Positions 33,595-42,294 of a stretch of DNA of 64,000 bases are shown piece by piece. The notes under the pieces were generated by a model. That model had not been told where the DNA came from. It ran no database searches and saw nothing but the letters and a program-made list of their open reading frames with translations. Position 1 is the first letter of the stretch. Each line of letters opens with the position of its first letter. Made by a program: the position numbers and the translations under genes. Origin of the DNA: UBA8337 sp965221415 (GTDB lineage Bacteria; Pseudomonadota; Alphaproteobacteria; RS24); the NCBI GenBank assembly GCA_965221415.1, contig OZ244887.1:744001-808000 (forward strand), given 5' to 3'.

Positions 33595-34330
33595 TATTCG
33601 CGCGCTCGCGCATGGCGCGTTCGAAATCGCCGAATAGTTTTTCTGAAATGATGTTCTCGCCCGATTGATATTCTGGATGCCACTGCACACCGACACAATA
33701 ATGTGCGGTTGTATGGCGCACGGCTTCGATAATGCCGTCTTCGGTGGTGGCTTCGACCACCAGATTATCGCCCAATTTATCGACGGCTTGCGAATGCAGC
33801 GAATTGGTCATGGCTTGATTTGTCCCCAGAAGATTTTGTAAATATCCATCATCGGAAAACTGCACCATATGCTGCGGCGCAAAACGCTCCTCATGCGTAT
33901 CGCTGCGCGGCATACGGTGTTCGAGAATACCATCTTGTTTGTGAATCTTATTGGCCAGTGACCCGCCACAGACAACATTAAGCTCTTGCATGCCGCGACA
34001 TATCGCAAGCAGCGGCGTATCGTTTCGCAAGGCAGCATCAATGAGTGAGAGCGAGGCGACATCGCGCGGGCGGTCATATGGTTCATAGGCAGGGTCAGGT
34101 TCAACGCCGTAATATGAAGGATGCACATTTGAGCGATTGCCCGTCACCAACACACCATCAAGGCGACCAATCAAGGTGAGGGCATTAAACAGACGCTCTG
34201 GCATGGCGGCGGGTATGAGGACAGGCTGCACGCTCATATAATCGGCAACGGCAGTTAGATACATATGATTGACGGCTTGCAGCGTGTCTATTTCGTGTGA
34301 CTTTTCATTGCAAATGATACCAAGAAGCAT
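33587..34330 (-). CDS. class I glutamine amidotransferase-like hydrolase (gamma-glutamyl-GABA hydrolase family), 247 aa
   Basis: The catalytic cysteine is in LAICRGMQELNV (near residue 107) and the His-Glu pair in GVQWHPEYQ (near 224), the arrangement of peptidase C26/PuuD-type hydrolases. These cleave gamma-glutamyl bonds, for example in gamma-glutamyl-GABA of putrescine breakdown. AGAGGATAACCCC precedes the start. No other putrescine genes are nearby, so the substrate is open. It is followed, with an 8-base overlap, by the patatin-like gene, so the two are likely one operon. Confidence 0.85.
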   Translation of the reverse strand: MLLGIICNEKSHEIDTLQAVNHMYLTAVADYMSVQPVLIPAAMPERLFNALTLIGRLDGVLVTGNRSNVHPSYYGVEPDPAYEPYDRPRDVASLSLIDAALRNDTPLLAICRGMQELNVVCGGSLANKIHKQDGILEHRMPRSDTHEERFAPQHMVQFSDDGYLQNLLGTNQAMTNSLHSQAVDKLGDNLVVEATTEDGIIEAVRHTTAHYCVGVQWHPEYQSGENIISEKLFGDFERAMRERANNG

Positions 34331-34450
34331 GGGGTTATCCTCTGTCTACTTTGAGTTTACTTTGACGTTATTTATCGATATGACTGCTAGAGAACAAGAT
34401 GTCAAACTTTTGCCACGATTAAGAAGCAGATTAAGAAGCAGGATAATTTG

Positions 34451-35044
34451 ATGATGAAGATAGAGAAACAATTTTTTGCTGTAGGTGCGGTTCTGTTTGG
34501 ACTGCTGATGGGTAGCGCGCATGCTTTGAGCGAGCGCGAAGGGTTGGATATTTATCAGCGCGGCCTTTACCCCGAAGCGATTGAATATTGGAAAAAAGCG
34601 GCAGCCAATGGCGATGCTGGCTCGGCGTATCGTTTGGGCGAAGAATATTTCGATGCAAAAGTTGTCAAGCGCGACCTTGGGCTTGCTTTACAGTATCTGA
34701 TGCAGGCTGCGGCCGCCGATGATGCGCGCGCTATCGGCGAATTGGCCTCGTTTTATGATTACGGCACGGGCGTAAAAGAAGACCGCAAGAAAGCCAGCGA
34801 GCTTTACATGCGCGCGGCGATGATGGGTTATCCGGCGGCGATGTTCAACATTGCGGCGATGCTCGAGACGGGCGACCATATATCCGTGGATAAAATTGAG
34901 GCTTATAAATATTATCTACTGGCGCGTGACCAAGGTTTCGGGCCGTTTGCATCGAAGGCATTGCAAGAAATGGCGGCCAATATGACGGTCGAGCAAATCG
35001 CCGAAGCAGAACTGCGCGCAGATAATTTCGTGCCGCGATATTAA
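34451..35044 (+). CDS. Sel1-repeat periplasmic protein, 197 aa
   Basis: AGGATAATTTG precedes ATG 34451. The N-terminus has a signal peptide ending in GSAHA near residue 23. Three to four Sel1-type helical repeats follow, with motifs such as YWKKAAANGDAGSAYRLG, ALQYLMQAAAADDARAIGEL and LYMRAAMMGYPAAMFNIA. Sel1 repeats mediate protein-protein contacts; the partner is unknown. It is divergent from the amidotransferase gene, and a possible promoter (TTGACG at 34362) is weak. The stop overlaps that of metC by 4 bases (TTAA). Confidence 0.85.
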   Translation: MMKIEKQFFAVGAVLFGLLMGSAHALSEREGLDIYQRGLYPEAIEYWKKAAANGDAGSAYRLGEEYFDAKVVKRDLGLALQYLMQAAAADDARAIGELASFYDYGTGVKEDRKKASELYMRAAMMGYPAAMFNIAAMLETGDHISVDKIEAYKYYLLARDQGFGPFASKALQEMAANMTVEQIAEAELRADNFVPRY

Positions 35045-36192
35045 ACAGTGTAATCGGCGCGGATAAATCCTGCGCGTAAATCATCTTTCAAATCATCGAC
35101 ATGTTCTAGCCCGATGCTGACGCGGAGCATTTGCCCGTCGGTTTCGAACGGCACGGCGGTTTGCGGAATATCGCACGGTATAATGAGGCTTTCAAATCCA
35201 CCCCAGCTATAGCCCATGCCGAATAAAGTGAGATTGTCGAGCATGGCGGCGAGTTGCTTTTCGCTGCACGGGTCTAACTCAAACGAGAATAATCCTGCCG
35301 CGCCGGTAAAATCGCGCTGCCATAAATCATGCCCCGCTGCTTGCGGTAAGGCAGGGTAAAAGACGCGGCGCACAAAGGGCAGGTCTGCGAGCCACTGCGC
35401 CATATCGAGCGCGTTTTGCTGATGCTGCTTGAGCCGCGTGGGCATGGTACGAAGCCCCCGCAAGGCGAGGAACACATCGTCGGGGGCGACACAAAGTCCG
35501 AGCAATCCGTGGGTTTTTCTAAGATGCGCAAAACTCGCCGCATTGGCAGCCACCGTGCCGAGCAGCGCATCGGCATGGCCGACAATATATTTGGTCGCCG
35601 CTTGAATGGAAAAATCGACGCCCCGCGTCAGGGGTTTGAAATAAAGCGGGGTGGCCCATGTATTGTCGATGGCGGTCTTGACCCCTTGTGCTTGTGCGGC
35701 GGCGACAATCGCGGGGACATCTTGCACCTGAAAAGTTTGCGAGCCGGGGCTTTCCATGAAAATTAATCCGGTATTGTCACGTATAAGAGACACAATGTCG
35801 TTGCCGATAAGGGGGTCGTAATATTCGGTCTCGATGCCTTGACGGGCGAGAAACTGGTCACAAAACTTGCGTGTTGGTTCGTAGACTGTATCGGCCACGA
35901 GCAAATGCTGACCTGCTTGTGTGCCTGCCATTATCGCGAGTGCCACAGCCGATGTGCCAGATGGTGTTAATACTGTGCCCTCTGCTTCTTCAAGCTGAGT
36001 CATGGCTTCTTCGAGGGCTTGCGAGGTGGGCGTGCCGTGTCGGCCATAGGTGAACGGGATTTTTTCTTTCCCCCGAACAGCAGCCAGCGAAGGATAGAGA
36101 ATGGTAGAGGCGTGATAAACGGGCGTATTGATAGCACCGTTAAAATCATGCGGGTGACGGCCTGCCAGAACTGTTTTGGTTTCGTCTTTCAC
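35041..36192 (-). CDS. metC: cystathionine beta-lyase, PLP-dependent Cys/Met metabolism family
   Basis: 383 residues, the usual length. The PLP-binding lysine lies in SIQAATKYIVGHAD (near residue 202), with family motifs YGRHGTPTSQALE near 50, TPSGTSAVALA near 77 and IDNTWATP near 175. It cleaves cystathionine to homocysteine, pyruvate and ammonia in methionine synthesis, in the cytoplasm. A good AGAGGAAGTG precedes the start. It is divergent from aapJ, a neighbourhood I recall from rhizobial genomes. Distinguishing beta-lyase from gamma-lyase or synthase activity by sequence alone is not certain. Confidence 0.88.
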   Translation of the reverse strand: MKDETKTVLAGRHPHDFNGAINTPVYHASTILYPSLAAVRGKEKIPFTYGRHGTPTSQALEEAMTQLEEAEGTVLTPSGTSAVALAIMAGTQAGQHLLVADTVYEPTRKFCDQFLARQGIETEYYDPLIGNDIVSLIRDNTGLIFMESPGSQTFQVQDVPAIVAAAQAQGVKTAIDNTWATPLYFKPLTRGVDFSIQAATKYIVGHADALLGTVAANAASFAHLRKTHGLLGLCVAPDDVFLALRGLRTMPTRLKQHQQNALDMAQWLADLPFVRRVFYPALPQAAGHDLWQRDFTGAAGLFSFELDPCSEKQLAAMLDNLTLFGMGYSWGGFESLIIPCDIPQTAVPFETDGQMLRVSIGLEHVDDLKDDLRAGFIRADYTV

Positions 36193-36283
36193 ATCACTTC
36201 CTCTCGTTATTTTTGTTTACCCCTGTTTTCTTTCGGGCGATTGGTGTTAGTATGCACGCCATTGTTTGCAAATGGAGATAATT

Positions 36284-37315
36284 ATGCACATATTCAAAAC
36301 GCCTTTTACCGCCTTTATGCTTATCATGTTTTCGGGCTTGGGGATATCCGCACAAGCCGCAGACACGACCCTCGATATTGTCAAGAAGCGGGGACATTTG
36401 AAATGCGGGGTGTCGCAAGGCTTGCCCGGATTTTCCAATCCAGACAGCAAAGGCAATTGGACAGGTATTGATGTCGATTTGTGCCGTGGGGTCGCTGCGG
36501 CGATTTTTGCGGATGCGGACAAAGTAAAATTCACACCGCTTTCGGCGAAGGAGCGCTTTATCGCACTGCAGTCGGGCGAAGTCGATATTGTATCGCGCAA
36601 CACGACGTGGTCGATGCACCGCGATACGGCGATGGGGGTTGATTTCCCCGCGATTACATATTTCGACGGGCAGGGCTTTATGGTGCGTCGTAGCTTGGGG
36701 CTGAAATCATCGTTAGAATTGGATGGGGCGACAATCTGCACCAATCAGGGAACCACCACCGAGCTTAACGCGGCAGATTATTTCCGTTCCAATAATCTGG
36801 AATATGAAATTGTCGCGTTTGAAAAGTCTGACGAAGCTGTTTCGGCCTATAATACAGGTCGCTGCGATGCCTACACGACCGACCATTCGGCACTTTATGC
36901 GCACCGTCTCAAGCTGACTGACCCAAGCGAACACGAGGTGCTGCCTGAGGTTATTTCCAAAGAGCCGCTTAGCCCAGTTGTCCGCCAAGGTGATGACCAA
37001 TGGGGCGACATCGTCAAATGGGTACATTATGCAATGGTGGCAGGCGAAGAACTTAAGGTTCATTCAGGCAATGTCGATGAGATGAATAAATCGAAAAATC
37101 CTGCTATCCGCCGCCTGCTTGGCTATGACGGAACGTTCGGGGCTAATTTGGGAATCCCCGCTGATTGGGCGCAGCATATCATTCGAGAAGTCGGTAATTA
37201 CAGTGAAGTCTATGACCGCAATGTGGGTGAAAATACACCGCTTGCCATCAAGCGCGGTCGGAATGCATTGTGGACGGAAGAGGGTGGGCTGATGTATGCA
37301 CCGCCCATTCGCTAG
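36284..37315 (+). CDS. aapJ: general L-amino acid ABC transporter, periplasmic binding protein
   Basis: Start at ATG 36284, with GGAG six bases upstream, giving a signal peptide (MHIFKTPFTAF... ending ISAQA). The mature protein has binding-protein hallmarks: LKCGVSQGLPGFS, WTGIDVDLCRGVAAA and RCDAYTTDHSALYA. The 343-residue length fits AapJ/BztA. It captures a broad range of L-amino acids in the periplasm and delivers them to AapQ/AapM. First gene of aapJQMP; its stop overlaps the start of aapQ by 20 bases. Confidence 0.95.
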   Translation: MHIFKTPFTAFMLIMFSGLGISAQAADTTLDIVKKRGHLKCGVSQGLPGFSNPDSKGNWTGIDVDLCRGVAAAIFADADKVKFTPLSAKERFIALQSGEVDIVSRNTTWSMHRDTAMGVDFPAITYFDGQGFMVRRSLGLKSSLELDGATICTNQGTTTELNAADYFRSNNLEYEIVAFEKSDEAVSAYNTGRCDAYTTDHSALYAHRLKLTDPSEHEVLPEVISKEPLSPVVRQGDDQWGDIVKWVHYAMVAGEELKVHSGNVDEMNKSKNPAIRRLLGYDGTFGANLGIPADWAQHIIREVGNYSEVYDRNVGENTPLAIKRGRNALWTEEGGLMYAPPIR

Positions 37316-38468
37316 TGGAGCGCCCTCATTGCTAAAACGTGATGTTCTGCTGCAGCTACTGGTCATCGCCGCTTTATTGTTGGTGATGGGCTGGCTTGTC
37401 GCCAATGTGCAGAGCAATTTATCGCGCCAGAATATCAATTCAGGCTTCGGCTTTTTATCGGAACGCGCAGGCTTTGGCATCAACCAAACCCTGATACCCT
37501 ATACCGAAGACGATAGCTTTGGCCGCGTGCTACTGGTCGGATTATTCAACACGCTATTAGTGTCGGTGTTGGGCATTATACTCGCGACCATTGTTGGCTT
37601 TGTACTTGGTGTCGCGCGGCTGTCGCGTAACTGGCTCGTCAGCAAGCTCGTGTCTATTTACATCGAGATTTTTCGCAATGTCCCGCTATTGCTGCAAATC
37701 ATGTTCTGGTATTTCGGAGTGTTGCGCAATCTGCCCTCGCCGAGAAAGGCCGTGTCGATTGGCGATAGCGTATTTTTGAGCAATCGCGGCATTATGGTGC
37801 CTGCGGTTGAGGCGACGGCGGGCGCGCTCTGGTATGTGCTAGCGATTGTGCTTTGCGGGATAGGTTTTATCTGGCTATGGCGACGAGCAGCACGCGCGCG
37901 CCTCGCGCTTGGCACAGAGATGGCCGTCTGGCGACCTCTGTTAGCTATCGCGCTGGTTAGTTTTGGCGTGGCGGGGCTGATGGCGGGAATCCCTGCGACG
38001 CTCGATGTGCCGTCGATTAAAGGCTTTAACTTTCAGGGCGGCACGCGGGTTATTCCAGAATTCGCAGCCCTACTTCTGGCGTTAAGTCTCTACACGGCAG
38101 CGTTTATTGCTGAAATCGTCCGCGCAGGCATTCAGTCAGTCGATAAAGGCCAGCGCGAAGCCGCCACCGCGCTTGGCTTGCCCGAAAGCCGCGCTTTGCG
38201 ACTGGTGGTTATTCCACAAGCCTTGCGGGTGATTATCCCGCCTCTGACCAGTCAATATTTGAACCTGACGAAGAACTCATCTTTGGCGGTGGCGATTGCG
38301 TATCCCGATATTGTGTCGGTGTTTGCTGGCACGACACTGACGCAAGTGGGTCAAGCGGTCGAGGTGATTTCTATCACGATGATTGTGTATCTCAGTCTTA
38401 GTCTGCTGACATCATGGGCGATGAACCGATATAATGCGCATACCGCGCTTGTGGGGCAGAACACATGA
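37296..38468 (+). CDS. aapQ: general L-amino acid ABC transporter permease
   Basis: Inner-membrane permease of 390 residues. It has an N-terminal membrane segment near 20-40, a large periplasmic loop, and a C-terminal translocation domain with the EAA loop (GQREAATALGLPESRALRL near residue 287) that contacts the ATPase. Length and the IFRNVPLLLQIMFWYF motif match AapQ/BztB. It overlaps aapJ upstream and aapM downstream (ATGA). Confidence 0.94.
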   Translation: MHRPFASGAPSLLKRDVLLQLLVIAALLLVMGWLVANVQSNLSRQNINSGFGFLSERAGFGINQTLIPYTEDDSFGRVLLVGLFNTLLVSVLGIILATIVGFVLGVARLSRNWLVSKLVSIYIEIFRNVPLLLQIMFWYFGVLRNLPSPRKAVSIGDSVFLSNRGIMVPAVEATAGALWYVLAIVLCGIGFIWLWRRAARARLALGTEMAVWRPLLAIALVSFGVAGLMAGIPATLDVPSIKGFNFQGGTRVIPEFAALLLALSLYTAAFIAEIVRAGIQSVDKGQREAATALGLPESRALRLVVIPQALRVIIPPLTSQYLNLTKNSSLAVAIAYPDIVSVFAGTTLTQVGQAVEVISITMIVYLSLSLLTSWAMNRYNAHTALVGQNT

Positions 38469-39607
38469 GCCAGTCTCCTCCTCTTCCTTCTTCTTCTGCT
38501 GCTGATTGGCAACCAAAGCCGCATCGCCCCGCGCCGGCCAATATGGTTGGGGCTGTCGGGTGGGCGTATGAAAAATTATTCGCCACCAGATTCGATACCG
38601 CGCTGACGCTTATCTCGGTCGGGCTGATTTTATATATCGCCGATGCGATACTCGGCTGGGCGGTTTTTGATGCGAGCTTTATCGGCGATGACCGCACGGC
38701 TTGTCTCAAGCAAGAGCAAGGCGCGTGTTGGCCGTTTATTGAGGCCAATCTCGGCCAATTCATCTATGGGCGTTATCCTGAGATGGAACGTTGGCGCGCC
38801 GATGTGGTGTTTGCCTTGGGGCTGATTGGTCTGGTGCCGATGCTGATGCCAAGCCTTGGATTTAAGCGGGTGAATGCGTTTTTCTTGCTTGGGTTTTATC
38901 CGATATTTGCGTTTATCATGTTATCGGGTGGCGCGTTTGGTCTTGCGGTGGTTGATACGACAGATTGGGGCGGGTTGCTTGTCACATTGGTCGTTGCGAT
39001 TACGGGGATTGCGGTGTCTTTGCCATTGGGTATTTTTCTGGCACTTGGGCGGCGGTCGGAACTGCCGATTATCCGCGCCTTGTGCATCGGCTTTATCGAA
39101 GTCTTTCGCGGTGTGCCATTGATTACCGTGCTGTTTATGGCAAGCGTCATGCTGCCACTGTTTCTGCCCGATGGGGTGAACTTCGACAAATTGGTGCGCT
39201 GCCTTATCGGTGTGGCATTGTTTTCGTCGGCTTATATGGCCGAAGTGGTGCGCGGCGGTTTGCAAGCCATCCCGAAAGGCCAAGTCGAAGCTGCCGCTGC
39301 ACTAGGTTTGGGTTATTGGAAAACGACACGATTGGTGGTGCTACCGCAGGCTTTAAAAACGGTCATTCCAGGGATTGTGAATACGTTTATTGGTCTGTTT
39401 AAAGACACGACTTTGGTGCTGATTGTTGGCCTGTTTGATTTGCTCGGTATTGTGCAGTTACACTTTACGGATTCCAATTGGACGACCCCGCAAACGCACG
39501 TGACTGGTTATGTATTTGCGGCGGCTTTGTTTTGGGTGTTTTGCTTTGCGATGTCGCGCTATTCGATTTTTATGGAAAAACATCTGTCAACGGATGAAGA
39601 TAGGTAA
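38465..39607 (+). CDS. aapM: general L-amino acid ABC transporter permease
   Basis: 380-residue inner-membrane partner of AapQ, with several membrane segments and the EAA loop (GQVEAAAALGLGYWKTTRL near residue 277). A proline-rich N-terminal tail (PPLPSSSAADWQPKPHRP) precedes the first span. Start overlaps the aapQ stop by ATGA. It forms the channel with AapQ. Confidence 0.94.
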   Translation: MSQSPPLPSSSAADWQPKPHRPAPANMVGAVGWAYEKLFATRFDTALTLISVGLILYIADAILGWAVFDASFIGDDRTACLKQEQGACWPFIEANLGQFIYGRYPEMERWRADVVFALGLIGLVPMLMPSLGFKRVNAFFLLGFYPIFAFIMLSGGAFGLAVVDTTDWGGLLVTLVVAITGIAVSLPLGIFLALGRRSELPIIRALCIGFIEVFRGVPLITVLFMASVMLPLFLPDGVNFDKLVRCLIGVALFSSAYMAEVVRGGLQAIPKGQVEAAAALGLGYWKTTRLVVLPQALKTVIPGIVNTFIGLFKDTTLVLIVGLFDLLGIVQLHFTDSNWTTPQTHVTGYVFAAALFWVFCFAMSRYSIFMEKHLSTDEDR

Positions 39608-39610
39608 GTT

Positions 39611-40363
39611 ATGATGAAACAGCAAAATAATCCCGTCATTCATATTGAGAATATGAACAAATGGTTCGGCACGTTTCATGTGCTGCGCGATATTAATCTG
39701 GATGTCACGGCGGGGGAGAAGATTGTGATTTGCGGGCCTTCGGGCAGCGGCAAGTCGACGCTTATCCGATGCATCAATCGGTTGGAACAGCACCAAGAGG
39801 GCATTATTGAGGTCAACGGGATGCGCATGGATGGCGCATCGAAGAACCTCGAAGCCATCCGTTCGAATGTCGGCATGGTGTTTCAGCAGTTTAATTTATT
39901 TCCGCATATGAGCGTCTTAGATAATTGCACGCTCGCGCCGATTTGGGTCAAACACGAGACAAAAGAACAAGCGGAAGCCTCGGCGCGCAAATATCTTGAG
40001 CGCGTGCGGATTCCTGACCAAGCGGATAAGTTTCCCGGGCAATTATCGGGCGGTCAGCAGCAGCGCGTGGCGATTGCCCGCGCGCTGTGCATGAACCCCG
40101 AAATCATGCTGTTCGATGAGCCGACATCATCGCTCGACCCAGAAATGATTAAGGAAGTTCTGGATGTGATGGTGGAACTGGCCAATGATGGCATGACGAT
40201 GCTTTGTGTGACGCATGAAATGGGGTTTGCGCGACAAGTCGCCGACCGCGTCATTTTTATGGATGACGGCGAAATCGTTGAAGAAAATGAACCGACGGCG
40301 TTTTTTGCTAATCCGCAAAACAAGCGCACGCAAATGTTCTTGAGCCAAGTGCTACAGCATTAG
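39611..40363 (+). CDS. aapP: general L-amino acid ABC transporter ATP-binding protein
   Basis: 250-residue ATPase with Walker A GPSGSGKST (near residue 43), signature LSGGQQQRVAIARAL, Walker B IMLFDEPTSSLD and the switch histidine in CVTHEMGF. It energises amino acid uptake through AapQM. Start ATG 39611; an ATG three bases later is also possible. The stop overlaps that of the convergent acetyltransferase gene by 4 bases (TTAG). Confidence 0.95.
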   Translation: MMKQQNNPVIHIENMNKWFGTFHVLRDINLDVTAGEKIVICGPSGSGKSTLIRCINRLEQHQEGIIEVNGMRMDGASKNLEAIRSNVGMVFQQFNLFPHMSVLDNCTLAPIWVKHETKEQAEASARKYLERVRIPDQADKFPGQLSGGQQQRVAIARALCMNPEIMLFDEPTSSLDPEMIKEVLDVMVELANDGMTMLCVTHEMGFARQVADRVIFMDDGEIVEENEPTAFFANPQNKRTQMFLSQVLQH

Positions 40364-40923
40364 AAATCGACAATCTCGACTTGTTTACGGTGGTAGACTT
40401 TAAAGCCGAGCTTTTGATAAAGCGGCAGGGCGCTTGGATGGTCGAGCGTGCAGGTCTGGATGATAATGCGCTGGGGTTTTCGCGCTTGAATTATTTGCAA
40501 TGTGTTTTTGACCATGAGCGCACCTAGCCCATTGCCGATTTCGCTGTCTATCAGACCGACAAAAACAATCTCAACTTGCGGGAAGAGTTTGTAGTTTACC
40601 TCGACATAGCCAATCGCTGCTTCGTCGCGGGAGAGTAGGTAAATATCGGTGGCGGGGTGATGCACAAAACTGGCTAATTGCTGGTCGTTCAAATGGCGAC
40701 GATTGACCCAGTGCCATTGCCGCCCGACCGCATCGTAAAGCGTGCGGTAAACATCAAGCCCGATGCTTTCGACTTTGTTAAACTTGATGCCCGTCGGCCA
40801 CTCCAATGTGCCATCAAGCGGCGGATAGGGCGGTGCCATCGACAAATAGCTGACCTTTGTTTGCAGCCGCGTGGCGTGCGGCGGCTTATCAATGACTGAG
40901 GGTGTGGATGCTGTATTTGTCAT
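40360..40923 (-). CDS. GNAT-family N-acetyltransferase, 187 aa
   Basis: Start placed at ATG 40923 because it overlaps the stop of the upstream cysteine synthase-like gene by ATGA. GNAT features are the acetyl-CoA region with EIGNGLGALMVKNTLQ and the C-terminal HPSALPLYQKLGFKVYHR. Substrate unknown. Coupling with a cysteine synthase-like gene might hint at amino acid modification, but this is not a CysE-type serine acetyltransferase, which has a different fold. Confidence 0.8.
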   Translation of the reverse strand: MTNTASTPSVIDKPPHATRLQTKVSYLSMAPPYPPLDGTLEWPTGIKFNKVESIGLDVYRTLYDAVGRQWHWVNRRHLNDQQLASFVHHPATDIYLLSRDEAAIGYVEVNYKLFPQVEIVFVGLIDSEIGNGLGALMVKNTLQIIQARKPQRIIIQTCTLDHPSALPLYQKLGFKVYHRKQVEIVDF

Positions 40924-41903
40924 GTCAGCCACGCGGGGCAAGGCAGGCCTTGCTGCTTTAAGAATTCAGGATTGTATAATTTAGAGTGATAGCGCGTGCC
41001 GTAATCGCACAAAATAGTCACGATGGTGTGACCCGCCCCGAGGTCTTTGGCCATGCGGATGGCGCCTGCAATGTTAATGCCGCTCGAGCCGCCAAGCAGC
41101 AGACCTTCTTCTTGTAACAGATCAAACACAATCGGCAGCGCTTCGGCATCGCTGATTTGATAGGCATCGTCAATCGGTGCGCCCTCCAGATTGGCGGTCA
41201 CACGACCTTGGCCGATGCCCTCGGTAATGGATGTGCCTTCGGCGCGTAACTCGCCATGCTTGTACCAATGATACATGCTAGCACCCATCGGGTCGGCGGC
41301 GGCGATGCGGATGTCAGCGTTTTCTTGTTTTAAATAAGCGCCCGTGCCAGCCAATGTGCCGCCCGTGCCGATGGCGCAGGTAAAACCGTCGATTTTGCCT
41401 TTTGTTTGCGCCCAGATTTCAGGGCCGGTCGTTTCGAAATGGGCTTGGCGGTTGGCGATATTGTCGAATTGGTTCGCCCAAACAGCGCCTAGCTCGGCGG
41501 CGAGGCGACCAGAATATTTCACATAATTATTGTCGTCGGCATATGGCACGGCGGGGACTTCGATAAGCTCCGCCCCTGCGAGGCGCAGCGTATCTTTCTT
41601 TTCTTGGCTTTGGGTTTCGGGAATAACAATAATTGATTTATAGCCGAGCGCGTTGGCGATGAGCGCGATGCCGATGCCTGTATTGCCGGCGGTGCCTTCG
41701 ACGATTGTGCCGCCCGCTGTGAGCGCGCCAGTTTTTTCGGCATCGCGGATAATATAGAGCGCGGCGCGGTCTTTGACCGATTGGCCGGGGTTCATAAACT
41801 CAGCCTTGCCAAGAATTGTGCAGCCTGTCTCTTCGGATGCTTTTTGCAGCTTTATAAGGGGGGTGTTCCCGATGGCTTCAATCATGCTTTGGTGAAACTG
41901 CAT
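40920..41903 (-). CDS. cysteine synthase-like PLP-dependent enzyme, 327 aa
   Basis: Start at ATG 41903 with AGGAG seven bases upstream (MQFHQSMIEAIGNTPLIKL). The PLP lysine lies in NPGQSVKDRAALYII (near residue 43), followed by the phosphate loop GTAGNTGIGIALIA and a GTGGTLAGTGAYLK motif. These fit the O-acetylserine sulfhydrylase/cystathionine beta-synthase family, which makes cysteine from O-acetylserine and sulfide. CysK is the closest label I can give, but family members differ in substrate. It is co-transcribed with the acetyltransferase gene downstream. Confidence 0.85.
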   Translation of the reverse strand: MQFHQSMIEAIGNTPLIKLQKASEETGCTILGKAEFMNPGQSVKDRAALYIIRDAEKTGALTAGGTIVEGTAGNTGIGIALIANALGYKSIIVIPETQSQEKKDTLRLAGAELIEVPAVPYADDNNYVKYSGRLAAELGAVWANQFDNIANRQAHFETTGPEIWAQTKGKIDGFTCAIGTGGTLAGTGAYLKQENADIRIAAADPMGASMYHWYKHGELRAEGTSITEGIGQGRVTANLEGAPIDDAYQISDAEALPIVFDLLQEEGLLLGGSSGINIAGAIRMAKDLGAGHTIVTILCDYGTRYHSKLYNPEFLKQQGLPCPAWLT

Positions 41904-41982
41904 GTCGTGTCTCCTTGGCGGTTTCATTTATATAAGCATATGCGAGGCGTTGCTAAAAGACCCGTTATTGTGGGCTAAAGGG

Positions 41983-42057
41983 TGGCTCCCCGGGCCGGAC
42001 TCGAACCAGCGACCGAACGGTTAACAGCCGTTTGCTCTACCACTGAGCTACCGGGGA
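41983..42057 (-). tRNA. tRNA-Asn(GUU)
   Basis: Cloverleaf read from the minus strand: acceptor TCCCCGG/CCGGGGA, D-arm GCTC/GAGC, anticodon loop CTGTTAA (anticodon GTT), T-arm with GGTTCGAGTCC, discriminator G and an encoded CCA. Confidence 0.97.
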
Positions 42058-42116
42058 ATAACCTTTAGCGACATGCGATATAACAGAGCTTTCGCGAAAA
42101 GTCCAAGGTGAACTTG

Positions 42117-42190
42117 TGGAGGCCACGGCCGGAATCGAACCGGCGTACACGGCTTTGCAGGCCGCTGCGTCACCACTCCGCCACGTGGCC
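42117..42190 (-). tRNA. tRNA-Cys(GCA)
   Basis: Cloverleaf from the minus strand: acceptor GGCCACG/CGTGGCC, anticodon loop CTGCAAA (anticodon GCA), T-arm GGTTCGATTCC, discriminator T and an encoded CCA. It lies 59 bases upstream of tRNA-Asn in the direction of transcription, and both probably share one promoter. Confidence 0.97.
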
Positions 42191-42198
42191 GTAAGGTG

Positions 42199-42226
42199 GT
42201 TATAAATGGCCTGACGGTGAGTGCAA
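42199..42226 (-). promoter_or_regulatory. promoter of the tRNA-Cys/tRNA-Asn unit
   Basis: On the minus strand TTGCAC (42221-42226) and TATAAC (42199-42204) are separated by 16 bases. They lie 8 bases before the tRNA-Cys 5' end, the expected distance. Confidence 0.5.
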
Positions 42227-42233
42227 CAGATAA

Positions 42234-42262
42234 TTGTCAAATTGCGCGGCACGCCGTATATA
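42234..42262 (+). promoter_or_regulatory. promoter of the pcm-like/tolC/popZ unit
   Basis: TTGTCA (42234-42239) and TATATA (42257-42262) are spaced by 17 bases, about 32 bases before the start of the pcm-like gene. It is back to back with the tRNA promoter. Confidence 0.55.
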
Positions 42263-42294
42263 GAGACAACTCTGTTTTCAGTTAAGGATGTGAA

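Noticed and set aside
36193..36283. SAM-type riboswitch upstream of metC or aapJ
   Set aside because: The divergent spacer is only 91 bases, and I found no SAM-II-like pseudoknot sequence. Promoter hexamers were also too weak to report.
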